Assembly: GCA_031285485.1 (NCBI GenBank)
Contig: JAITWC010000014.1
Location: 1 to 11,728, forward strand
Source of the DNA: Alistipes sp.
GTDB lineage: Bacteria; Bacteroidota; Bacteroidia; Bacteroidales; Rikenellaceae
DNA: 11,728 nt
Direction: 5' to 3'
Numbering within the stretch: the stretch's first letter is position 1; every line of letters starts with the position of its first letter. This document shows positions 6,413 to 11,728 of the stretch, in pieces. The notes beneath the pieces were generated by a model. That model was not told the DNA's origin, did not search any database, and saw nothing but the letters and a program-made list of their open reading frames with translations. The position numbers were made by a program, and so were the translations under genes.

Positions 6413-7191
6413 CGCGCGAGGTCGGCCAGCATCAGTTCGGCCACTTTGCGGCCTGACAACAACATCCCGCCGAAGATGGGGCCCATGCGGAACGAGCCGC
6501 TGACGCCGTTCGACGCCATGCCGCTCACGAACAGGCCGGGATAGATCTCCTTGGTGTTCTCGACGGTGGTGAGTTCGCCCTCCTCGGCCGACATCGACAT
6601 CTCGCCGATCACGTCGCCCGTGGAGGTGTTGAGCCGGATGCCGTTCTTGCGCACCAGCGTGCGGGCCACTTCGCAGTCGTGGCCGGTGCCGTCGAGGGTC
6701 GTGCGGGCCAGCACCACCAGCGGATCGACGTGCAACTTCTCGCGCGTGACGGGCGCCCAGTTGATCACCAGGCCCGACATGCGGCCGCCGTGAACCACCA
6801 CATCCTCCACCGAGTGGCAGTTGAATATCGACGCTCCGGCCTCGGTGGCCTTGTAGATGAGCGCCGCCGTGGCGTGAACCGAATCGGCCAGCGCCGCGCC
6901 GCCCTCGATCGGGGTGTATTTCACTCCCATCTCGTCGAGGATCGGCAGCGCCTCGTTCTGCACAACGATGCGGCTGAACATCATGGCTCCGCCCCACATC
7001 CCGCCGCCCGGCGCGAGTTTGCGCTCGAATACCGCAACTTTCTTTCCGGCTTTCGCCAGATAATATGCCGCCACGAGTCCCGAAGGCCCGCCGCCCACTA
7101 TGGCCGCGTCGACCGACAGGTTGCCCGTCAATTTCTCAAAGTAACTCTCCACGATCCCTCTTGAGACCACTTCTTCCATCGTTTTCTTCAT
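6409..7191 (-). CDS. thi4: Thi4-family thiazole synthase, predicted sulfide-dependent
   Basis: A 260-residue Thi4 homolog that makes ADP-thiazole from NAD, glycine and sulfur. The dinucleotide site is IVGGGPSGLVAAYYLAKAG (31-49), with FERKLAPGGGMWGGAMMFS (55-73) following. The C-terminal iron/product-binding region reads FVSGMASNGV (221-230) and FRMGPIFGGMLLSG (234-247). In the KLHVDPL segment (152-158), His154 stands where yeast Thi4 has the sulfur-donating Cys. In Methanocaldococcus Thi4 this His marks a true catalyst that uses free sulfide. The ATG at 7191 has AAGGAA four bases upstream, one of the few Shine-Dalgarno-like sites here. The next gene is thiE, overlapping by 4 bp. ADP-thiazole needs a Nudix-type cleavage before ThiE can use it, and no such gene is visible here. 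No TPP riboswitch was found upstream. Confidence 0.93.
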   Translation of the reverse strand: MKKTMEEVVSRGIVESYFEKLTGNLSVDAAIVGGGPSGLVAAYYLAKAGKKVAVFERKLAPGGGMWGGAMMFSRIVVQNEALPILDEMGVKYTPIEGGAALADSVHATAALIYKATEAGASIFNCHSVEDVVVHGGRMSGLVINWAPVTREKLHVDPLVVLARTTLDGTGHDCEVARTLVRKNGIRLNTSTGDVIGEMSMSAEEGELTTVENTKEIYPGLFVSGMASNGVSGSFRMGPIFGGMLLSGRKVAELMLADLAR

Positions 7192-7216
7192 ATCGTTCCT
7201 TATAAAATTTGTCCCG

Positions 7217-7247
7217 CAAATTTCGGGTTTAGTATTTTACGGGGAAA
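7217..7247 (-). promoter_or_regulatory. Weak candidate promoter for thi4-thiE
   Basis: Read leftward, TTT (7247-7245), 20 bases, then GAAATTTG (7224-7217). This is one mismatch from TAnnTTTG and has an imperfect upstream box. It would give a leader of roughly 20 bases. It is the best candidate in the 187-bp gap but not strong. Confidence 0.3.
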
Positions 7248-7317
7248 GTTTTTCGGTTTATTTTTCAGTTAACAAATTATTCCGGCAGGGTAGGTTCCTC
7301 GCATTTGTTCGGAACGA

Positions 7318-7347
7318 CAGATCGACGGCCCCCGCGCCGTCGATCTG
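7318..7347. terminator. Perfect 12-bp inverted repeat at the asd 3' end
   Basis: CAGATCGACGGC (7318-7329) and GCCGTCGATCTG (7336-7347) form a perfect GC-rich stem with a 6-base loop, starting 31 bases past the asd stop. The leftward side lacks a T run (TCGTTCC follows), so it may end or stabilise the asd transcript rather than act as a textbook intrinsic terminator. It separates asd from thi4. Confidence 0.55.
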
Positions 7348-7378
7348 CTTTAGCTTGTTTCGCCGCGGGGCGGTTTAC

Positions 7379-8386
7379 TTAAAGTTTACCCCGGGCTGTC
7401 AAATATTCCGCGATCTGGACGGCGTTGAGCGCCGCACCCTTGCGGATCTGGTCGGCCACGCACCAGAACGTCATGCCGCACGGGTCGGCGATGTCGGCGC
7501 GGATGCGGCCCACGTAAACGTCGTCGGTGTCGGCGATAAACAGCGGCATCGGGTAGATTTTATCGGCCGGGGCGTCCTGCACGGTTATGCCGCCGAACGC
7601 TTCGAACGCCTCGCGTACCTGCGCCGGGGTGAGCGGCCGCTCGGTCTCGACCCAAACGCTCTCGGAATGGGCGCGCATCACCGGCACGCGCACGCAGGTC
7701 GCGCTCACGGCCACGTCGCTGTGCATGATCTTGCGGGTCTCGAAGTGCATCTTCAGCTCCTCCTTCGTGTAGCCGTTGTCGGTGAAGACGTCGATATGGG
7801 GGATCACGTTGAACGCCAGCTGGTGGGCGAACTTGTTCACCGTCGCGCTCCGGCCCGCCATCACCTCGCGTGTCTGTTCCTCAAGCTCGGCCATTGCCGC
7901 CGCTCCGGCTCCGCTCGACGCCTGGTAGGTCGCGACGCGAACGCGCCTGATGTGCGAGAGCTGCTCGATGGCCTGAAGCGCCACCACCATCTGGATCGTG
8001 GAGCAGTTGGGGTTGGCGATCACCCCGCGCGGTGCGTCGAGGGCGTCGGCTCCATTCACCTCGGGCACCACCAGAGGCACGTCGTCGTCCATGCGGAAGG
8101 CGCTCGAATTGTCGATCATTACCGTGCCGTGGCGCGTGATGTCTTTTTCAAACTCTTTGGAGGTTCCGCCGCCCGCGCTCACGAACGCGACGTCGATGCC
8201 TTTGAAGTCGTCGCCGTGACGCAACAGTTGCACTTTTATCGTTTTGCCGCGGAACCCGTACTCGCGCCCCGCGCTGCGCTCCGACCCGAAAAGCACGAGT
8301 TCGTCGCACGGGAAATCCCTCTCGGCGAGGATCCTTAAAAACTCCTGTCCCACGGCGCCGCTCACGCCTACGATTGCTGCCTTCAT
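7379..8386 (-). CDS. asd: Aspartate-semialdehyde dehydrogenase
   Basis: A 335-residue enzyme that reduces aspartyl-phosphate to aspartate semialdehyde with NADPH, the branch point to lysine/diaminopimelate, threonine and methionine. The nucleotide loop is [15 protein letters not shown] (3-17). [12 protein letters not shown] (68-79) and [10 protein letters not shown] (91-100) follow. The catalytic Cys128 is in [12 protein letters not shown], and the family signature [14 protein letters not shown] (229-242) holds the catalytic His240. YIPMP-type C-terminal features are present (IYPMP, 277-281). The ATG at 8386 is preferred over an in-frame TTG at 8392 because it begins the fold directly. The gene has the same direction as the upstream PBP gene but is separated from it by 462 bp containing a repeat array. 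No clear promoter is visible just upstream. Confidence 0.96.
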   Translation of the reverse strand: MKAAIVGVSGAVGQEFLRILAERDFPCDELVLFGSERSAGREYGFRGKTIKVQLLRHGDDFKGIDVAFVSAGGGTSKEFEKDITRHGTVMIDNSSAFRMDDDVPLVVPEVNGADALDAPRGVIANPNCSTIQMVVALQAIEQLSHIRRVRVATYQASSGAGAAAMAELEEQTREVMAGRSATVNKFAHQLAFNVIPHIDVFTDNGYTKEELKMHFETRKIMHSDVAVSATCVRVPVMRAHSESVWVETERPLTPAQVREAFEAFGGITVQDAPADKIYPMPLFIADTDDVYVGRIRADIADPCGMTFWCVADQIRKGAALNAVQIAEYLTARGKL

Positions 8387-8848
8387 CTTCAATTATGAGT
8401 ATTAATCAATTAGTGTTGCGTTAAATATTTTTTGGCATTTTGACGATCGGTTTGTTGCGGGTGTTTCCCGGTTCAACGGAATTGTTCGCAATCGTGGCGG
8501 CGATAAACACGTTTTGAACCCGTCGTATCCCTACGCTGACCCCCAAACGACTGTTTTTGCCCCGTCGTACCGATACGCCGCCCCCAAAACAATCTATTTT
8601 GCCCCGTCGTATCCCTACACTGCCCCCAAAACGACCGTTTTTGCCCCGTCGTACCAATACGCTGGCCCCAAAACAACCTGTTTTGCCCCGTCGTATCCCT
8701 ACACCGGCCCCCAAACAACCGTTTTGATGCCGTCGTATTCCTACACTGCCTTCACGACAGCTGTTTTACCGTTGTCGTGCCCGTTTTTCTCGCGGCAAAA
8801 ATAGCACGCGGGGTTTTAGTTTCGCAAAAAACATGGAATTTTAACAAA
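8387..8848. other. Gene-free stretch between the PBP gene and asd
   Basis: This 462-bp gap separates the end of the class A PBP gene from the asd start. Most of it is the 42-bp tandem array (8511-8790). The asd-proximal 120 bases are AT-rich and show no clear TTG-N19-TAnnTTTG promoter on the leftward strand. The PBP-proximal part shows no clean terminator hairpin. Frames are open through the array on both strands, but their first start codons are TTG and they carry no ribosome-binding signal, so I do not call a gene. Confidence 0.6.
8511..8790. repeat. 42-bp tandem repeat, six full copies plus degenerate edges
   Basis: CGTCGTA recurs at 8521, 8563, 8605, 8647, 8689 and 8731, an exact 42-bp period. 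A partial unit precedes (GTTTTGAACC) and a decayed seventh follows (TGTCGTG at 8773). Units alternate: 1, 3 and 5 read TATCCCTAC after CGTCG, while 2 and 4 read TACCGATAC or TACCAATAC, so an 84-bp higher-order unit has probably been duplicated. Each unit carries a small palindrome of the AAAAC..GTTTT type. Because 42 is divisible by three, the rightward frame reads as a 14-residue repeat (for example PSYPYTAPKTTVFA), and leftward frames are open too. Openness in several frames without ATG starts argues for a non-coding minisatellite. Confidence 0.92.
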
Positions 8849-11233
8849 CTAATCGAAAAACTCGTCATTTTCAACGGTCCCGGTTGTCGGGGCGATGGTA
8901 GCGGTGCCGGTGCAGCCGAAACCTCCTCCGGGGGGAATTTCGAACGTGTCGGTCTGGCGGACCCCCAACTTGGGGTCGTTGTAGACCCGTTTCATGAACT
9001 CGCCGACTATCGGCAGGGCCATCACCGCTCCTTCGCCGCCCACGCGCGGGTGGACGCTCTGGTCTTCGCCGCCGACCCACGCTCCGGCCACAAGGTTGGG
9101 CGTCACCCCGACGAACCATGCGTCGCGGTTGTCGTCGGTGGTGCCTGTCTTGCCGCCGATCTCACCCGTGAAGGAGAACGGTGCGCGGCGCAGGCGGTTG
9201 CCCGTTCCGGCGTTCACCACATCCTCCAACACCTGAAGCGTGGTGTAGGCGGCCTGCTCCTTGATCGCCTCGCGCGTCTCGGGCAGGAACGACGAGATGA
9301 GGTTGCCCTGACGGTCCTCGATCCTCACCACGAATATCGGTTCGGTGCTCATGCCCTTGTTGGCGAAAGTTGTGTATGCTCCCACGAGTTCGAACAGCGA
9401 CACGTCCATCGTGCCCAGCACAAGGGCGTAAGCGGGGTAGATGTAGCTGCGGATGCCCATCCGGTTGATGAAGTCGGCCACGGCCTCGGGCGAACCGATC
9501 TGTTTCATCACCCATGCCGTGTAGTTGTTGCGGCTGTTCTGGAGACCCCATTTGAGCGGGCGCATCTCCCCGTCGTACTCCACGTTGCCCGCCTCCTTGG
9601 GTGTCCACGGGGTGCCGGTTGTGGTTTCGATTGTCACCTGATAGTTGGGCACGGGGTAGCATGGGTCGAGGCCGAGTTGCGAGAAGGCGAACGTGTAGAC
9701 GAACGGCTTGATGGTCGATCCGCACTGCCGCTTGCCCTGCCAGGCCATGTCGTACTTGAAGAAGCGGAAGTCGGGGCCGCCGACGTAGGCCTTGACGTGA
9801 CCCGTGCGCGGCTCGATGGCTATGGTCGAGGCGCGCATCAGTTTCTTGAAGTGGATGATCGAGTCGCGCGGCGTGATCACCGTGTCGCGGGTGCCGCTGT
9901 AAGAGAACAGTTTCATCGCAACCGGAGTGTTGAACGCCGCTTCGATCTGCTCGCGGCTCGCTTCGGCTGCCTGCATCGCCCTGTATCTTTCGGAGTAACG
10001 CATGGCGTTGTTCACCAACTGGTCGATCTGGGCCTGGGTCTGGTTGATGAACACCGTGCGCGAGTTGCGGTACTGCCTCTCCATTGCTGGCTGGATCGCG
10101 TCGCGCAGTTGCTGTTCGACCGCTTCCTCGGCGTAGCGCTGCATCGACGAGTTGATGGTCGTGTAGATCTTCAACCCGTCGCGGTAGATGTCGTAGGGGG
10201 TTCCGTCGGCCTTCTTGTTCTTGTGCACCCAGCCGTAGAGGGGGTTGGTCTCCCAGCGTTCGAGTTCGTATTGGAAGTCGTAGTCCCCCGGTCTTCCGGG
10301 CAGGTATCTGCTGTCGCTGCGCTTGGGCCTTTCGGCCTGCATCACCTGGCGCAGCATCTCGCGGAAGTATGTTCCCGATCCCCGGTCGTGGGCCACGGGG
10401 TGGAAATCGAGTTCGATGGGGAGTGTCGACAGCGAGTCGAGTTGCTCACGGGTGATGTAACCAACTCTCTCCATGCGGTTGAGGACGGTGTTGCGCCGGC
10501 GTATGGAGTTGTCGTAGTTGCTCACGGGGCTGTACCGCGATGGGGCGTTGACAACCCCCACCAGCAGGGCGCTCTCCTGAATGTTGAGCTGGGAGGGCGA
10601 TTTCCCGAAAAATGTGTTGGCCGCCGTCTTGATGCCGAAGGAGCTGGAGCCGTATTCCATCGTGTTGAGATACATGGCTATGATCTCCTCCTTGGTGTAG
10701 TTGTACTCAAGTTTGACGGCTATCACCCACTCCTTGAGCTTGTCGGTCACGAGTACGGCGTTGCGCACTATGGGGTTGCGGCTACGGGCGCGACGTGGGA
10801 AGAGATTCTTGGCCAACTGCTGGGTGATGGTCGAGCCGCCGCCCTGCCTTTGGCCGAGTCCCACGGTGCGCAGCGCCACGCGTGCCAGCGAAACGTAGTC
10901 TATACCGCTGTGACCGTAGTAACGCACATCCTCGGTGGAGACGAGCGCCGCCACTATGTCGGGCGTCAGTTCCTCGTAGCCGACTATGGTGCGGTTGTCG
11001 TGGTAGTATGTGCCGAGCAGTTTGCCGTCCTCCGAGATGATCTCGGTGGCGAGGTTGCTCCTGGGGTTCTCAAGATCCTCGAACGTGGGCAGTTTGCCGA
11101 ACGCCCCGACAGCCGCCAGAGCCAGCAGAAACAGCAGCAGCGCGAAAGGGGCAGAGACGACGATCCAGAATATCCTCACGGCCTTCCGGGTCGTAAACTT
11201 GTCATACAACGTGGGCTCTTTTTTCTTCGCCAT
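8849..11233 (-). CDS. mrcA: Class A penicillin-binding protein (bifunctional transglycosylase/transpeptidase)
   Basis: A 794-residue PBP1A-type protein anchored in the inner membrane, with catalytic domains in the periplasm, that polymerises and cross-links peptidoglycan. A short basic cytoplasmic tail is followed by a membrane anchor at about 21-45. The GT51 domain shows TEDVRYYGHSGID (100-112, catalytic Glu101), GGGSTITQQLAKNLF (131-145), a KLKE motif ending at Glu168 that corresponds to RKxxE, and IIAMYLN (184-190). The transpeptidase has SxxK as GSTIKPF (Ser506, Lys509), SxN as SRN (567-569) and KTGTT (695-699). Between the domains, about 300-460 holds a family-typical insert rich in charged residues. 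The tail (760-794) is Gly/Thr-rich and acidic. The ATG at 11233 gives the expected anchor. A promoter is predicted at 11255-11284. All catalytic motifs are intact. Confidence 0.97.
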   Translation of the reverse strand: MAKKKEPTLYDKFTTRKAVRIFWIVVSAPFALLLFLLALAAVGAFGKLPTFEDLENPRSNLATEIISEDGKLLGTYYHDNRTIVGYEELTPDIVAALVSTEDVRYYGHSGIDYVSLARVALRTVGLGQRQGGGSTITQQLAKNLFPRRARSRNPIVRNAVLVTDKLKEWVIAVKLEYNYTKEEIIAMYLNTMEYGSSSFGIKTAANTFFGKSPSQLNIQESALLVGVVNAPSRYSPVSNYDNSIRRRNTVLNRMERVGYITREQLDSLSTLPIELDFHPVAHDRGSGTYFREMLRQVMQAERPKRSDSRYLPGRPGDYDFQYELERWETNPLYGWVHKNKKADGTPYDIYRDGLKIYTTINSSMQRYAEEAVEQQLRDAIQPAMERQYRNSRTVFINQTQAQIDQLVNNAMRYSERYRAMQAAEASREQIEAAFNTPVAMKLFSYSGTRDTVITPRDSIIHFKKLMRASTIAIEPRTGHVKAYVGGPDFRFFKYDMAWQGKRQCGSTIKPFVYTFAFSQLGLDPCYPVPNYQVTIETTTGTPWTPKEAGNVEYDGEMRPLKWGLQNSRNNYTAWVMKQIGSPEAVADFINRMGIRSYIYPAYALVLGTMDVSLFELVGAYTTFANKGMSTEPIFVVRIEDRQGNLISSFLPETREAIKEQAAYTTLQVLEDVVNAGTGNRLRRAPFSFTGEIGGKTGTTDDNRDAWFVGVTPNLVAGAWVGGEDQSVHPRVGGEGAVMALPIVGEFMKRVYNDPKLGVRQTDTFEIPPGGGFGCTGTATIAPTTGTVENDEFFD

Positions 11234-11254
11234 GGTTCAATCGTCTATTGTTGC

Positions 11255-11284
11255 CAAATATACACATAAAGCAATTTTGAGCGA
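11255..11284 (-). promoter_or_regulatory. Predicted promoter of the PBP gene
   Basis: Read leftward, TCG (11284-11282), 19 bases, then TATATTTG (11262-11255). The -7 element matches TAnnTTTG fully and the upstream box has one mismatch. The start site would fall about 15 bases before the PBP ATG, the same spacing as at rplU and cysQ. Confidence 0.55.
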
Positions 11285-11330
11285 TTTGATGAAAGTATGT
11301 TGAAAGACCAAGTGTTTAAGTGAGAATGAG

Positions 11331-11437
11331 GTTGCGGGGAAACCCCGGAAAGTCATCGTTAAGCCACTTAACGCCCCGCAACATAACCGGATTCGTAACC
11401 ACGTCGCTTTTCGGCAGGTTATCCCGGAGCGTTGCGG
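11331..11437. other. Cluster of mutually exclusive inverted repeats, possible structured RNA
   Basis: GTTGCGGGG (11331-11339) pairs perfectly with CCCCGCAAC (11374-11382) and encloses a perfect 7-bp hairpin, CGTTAAG-cca-CTTAACG (11357-11373), and a small CGGGG-aaa-CCCCG hairpin (11335-11347). The same CCGCAAC (11376-11382), extended by ATAACC (11383-11388), also pairs with GGTTAT (11417-11422) and GTTGCGG (11431-11437). The central arm can therefore join either side but not both. A leftward promoter-like sequence lies just upstream (11478-11510). It could be a leader, a small RNA or a decayed mobile-element end; no known family is recognised. Confidence 0.5.
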
Positions 11438-11477
11438 CAGCCCGATTTCAAGACACTTCTGCCCGTTTGCTTGCCCG

Positions 11478-11510
11478 CAAAGGTAGGTATTCCTTCTCAC
11501 AAAACGGCAA
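11478..11510 (-). promoter_or_regulatory. Second candidate leftward promoter
   Basis: Read leftward, TTG (11510-11508), 22 bases, then TACCTTTG (11485-11478), a full -7 match with slightly long spacing. Transcription from here would pass through the inverted-repeat cluster and reach the PBP gene after about 240 bases. Confidence 0.4.
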
Positions 11511-11528
11511 AACGGGGCGTAAATGAGT

Positions 11529-11567
11529 TGGAGTTCCTAACTTAGCCCGCATAAAAAGTTAAGCCAA
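11529..11567 (+). repeat. Outer direct copy of the 39-bp IS-end-like sequence
   Basis: TGGAGTTCCTAACTTAGCCC begins this copy, which matches 11611-11649 at 38 of 39 positions (T against C at 11552). It contains a subterminal inverted repeat TAACTT..AAGTTA. It starts with TG, as IS3-family ends do. The 43 bases that follow differ from those after the inner copy. Confidence 0.85.
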
Positions 11568-11636
11568 TGGTTTATAGATACGATGTAGTTTTTTGAATGC
11601 TGATAGGCACTGGAGTTCCTAACTTAGCCCGCACAA

Positions 11637-11665
11637 AAAGTTAAGCCAAAACAAAACTTAACTTT
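11637..11665 (+). repeat. Perfect 9-bp inverted repeat just before the transposase start
   Basis: AAAGTTAAG (11637-11645) and CTTAACTTT (11657-11665) form a 9-bp stem with an 11-base loop ending five bases before the ATG. A TAACTTTG at 11659-11666 matches the -7 consensus and sits in the right arm. In RNA reading in from outside, the hairpin would fold against the initiation region. Confidence 0.75.
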
Positions 11666-11670
11666 GGGCA

Positions 11671-11728
11671 ATGGAAAAGAGCATTGAAAAAAGGAATTAC
11701 GATCGTGCGTTCAAGGAGCGCGCGGTGA
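11671..11728 (+). CDS. IS3-family transposase OrfA, N-terminus only
   Basis: Nineteen codons are present before the window ends: MEKSIEKRNYDRAFKERAV. The NYDRAFKERAV stretch has the form of the start of the Tnp_1/IS3-IS911 OrfA helix-turn-helix (typical pattern xYxxxFKxxAV). OrfA binds the element ends, and in this family it is usually followed by a frameshifted OrfB carrying the DDE integrase domain. Nothing beyond residue 19 can be judged, including whether the element is intact. Confidence 0.75.
   Translation, partial: MEKSIEKRNYDRAFKERAV

Larger units (their letters stand above)
11234..11670. other. Gene-free stretch between the PBP gene and the IS3 transposase
   Basis: This 437-bp region contains, from left to right, the predicted PBP promoter, a cluster of competing inverted repeats (11331-11437), a second leftward promoter-like sequence (11478-11510), and two direct copies of a 39-bp presumed IS end. 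Open frames of 68 and 87 codons cross it in opposite directions but show no recognised motif and run across the inverted repeats, so they are not called. Confidence 0.6.
11611..11728 (+). mobile_element. Left end of an IS3-family insertion sequence (partial)
   Basis: The inner copy of the 39-bp repeat (11611-11649) starts with TG and lies 21 bases before the ATG of an IS3-type orfA, the position expected for the left inverted repeat. The right end is beyond the window, so terminal repeats and target duplication cannot be checked. If the outer copy at 11529 is the true end, the element starts 82 bases earlier. Confidence 0.65.

Noticed and set aside
7192..7378. TPP riboswitch upstream of thi4
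   Set aside because: A GAACCT followed by GGAATAAT on the leftward strand faintly resembles the 3' part of the THI element, but the essential CTGAGA region and the closing stems are absent.
7355..8338. 327-codon + strand frame opposite asd
   Set aside because: Antisense shadow of a well-supported enzyme; its His/Arg/Gly-rich composition matches no family.
8387..8790. G-quadruplex array on the leftward strand of the 42-bp repeat
   Set aside because: G runs of 4-5 occur, but they are separated by roughly 17-20 bases, longer than the loops usual for a stable quadruplex.
8421..8804. Repeat-protein genes read from the 42-bp array on either strand
   Set aside because: Three overlapping frames are open simply because the unit is a multiple of three without stops. 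All begin at TTG and lack a plausible ribosome-binding site or promoter. Kept only as a testable alternative.
8777..11269. 830-codon open frame on the + strand opposite the PBP gene
   Set aside because: It is a shadow caused by GC-rich codon bias. The opposite strand encodes a complete PBP with all catalytic motifs, and the shadow protein has no recognisable domain.
11237..11526. Small genes between the PBP gene and the IS element
   Set aside because: The 87-codon leftward and 68-codon rightward frames cross perfect inverted repeats and promoter-like sites and show no family features.

Overview
The window looks like a chromosomal housekeeping segment from a high-GC member of the Bacteroidota, probably a gut anaerobe of the Alistipes/Rikenellaceae type. 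This assignment is inferred. The support is several promoters of Bacteroidota form (TTG, about 19 bases, TAnnTTTG) upstream of genes with little Shine-Dalgarno signal, GC-rich coding, an S1-like CvfB protein, and a Thi4-type thiazole synthase beside thiE. No database search was possible.

Layout from left to right. Positions 1-666 hold no convincing gene but contain a run of ten C and a 41-bp tandem array with internal palindromes. A leftward operon follows: cvfB-like S1 protein, then a SAM-dependent methyltransferase, then a family-2 glycosyltransferase (3250 down to 667). Both junctions are ATGA 4-bp overlaps. A divergent TauE/SafE permease (3315-4100, +) meets cysQ (4958-4101, -) tail to tail, with abutting stop codons. 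cysQ and the ribosomal pair rplU-rpmA (+) diverge from overlapping promoters. A strong bidirectional terminator at 5668-5701 closes rpmA and lies beyond the end of the thi4-thiE operon (7191 down to 5783). asd (8386-7379, -) follows. Next is a 460-bp gene-free stretch carrying six exact-length copies of a 42-bp repeat. A class A penicillin-binding protein (11233-8849, -) comes after that. The right edge holds a gene-free region with competing inverted repeats, then a duplicated presumed IS end and the first 19 codons of an IS3-type transposase OrfA running out of the window.

Functions. rplU-rpmA supply large-subunit ribosomal proteins. asd supplies aspartate semialdehyde for lysine/diaminopimelate, threonine and methionine, and the neighbouring PBP1A polymerises and cross-links peptidoglycan. 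cysQ removes PAP produced by sulfate assimilation or sulfotransfer, and the permease family often carries sulfur oxyanions or organosulfonates. Thi4 has His where suicidal eukaryotic Thi4 has the sulfur-donor Cys, so it is predicted to use free sulfide, and ThiE then couples thiazole to pyrimidine. The methyltransferase and glycosyltransferase probably act on a surface glycan.

I do not see a new multi-gene system such as a defence island. The less explained signals are the two minisatellites, the structured region at 11331-11437, the overlapping cysQ/rplU promoters and the duplicated IS end.
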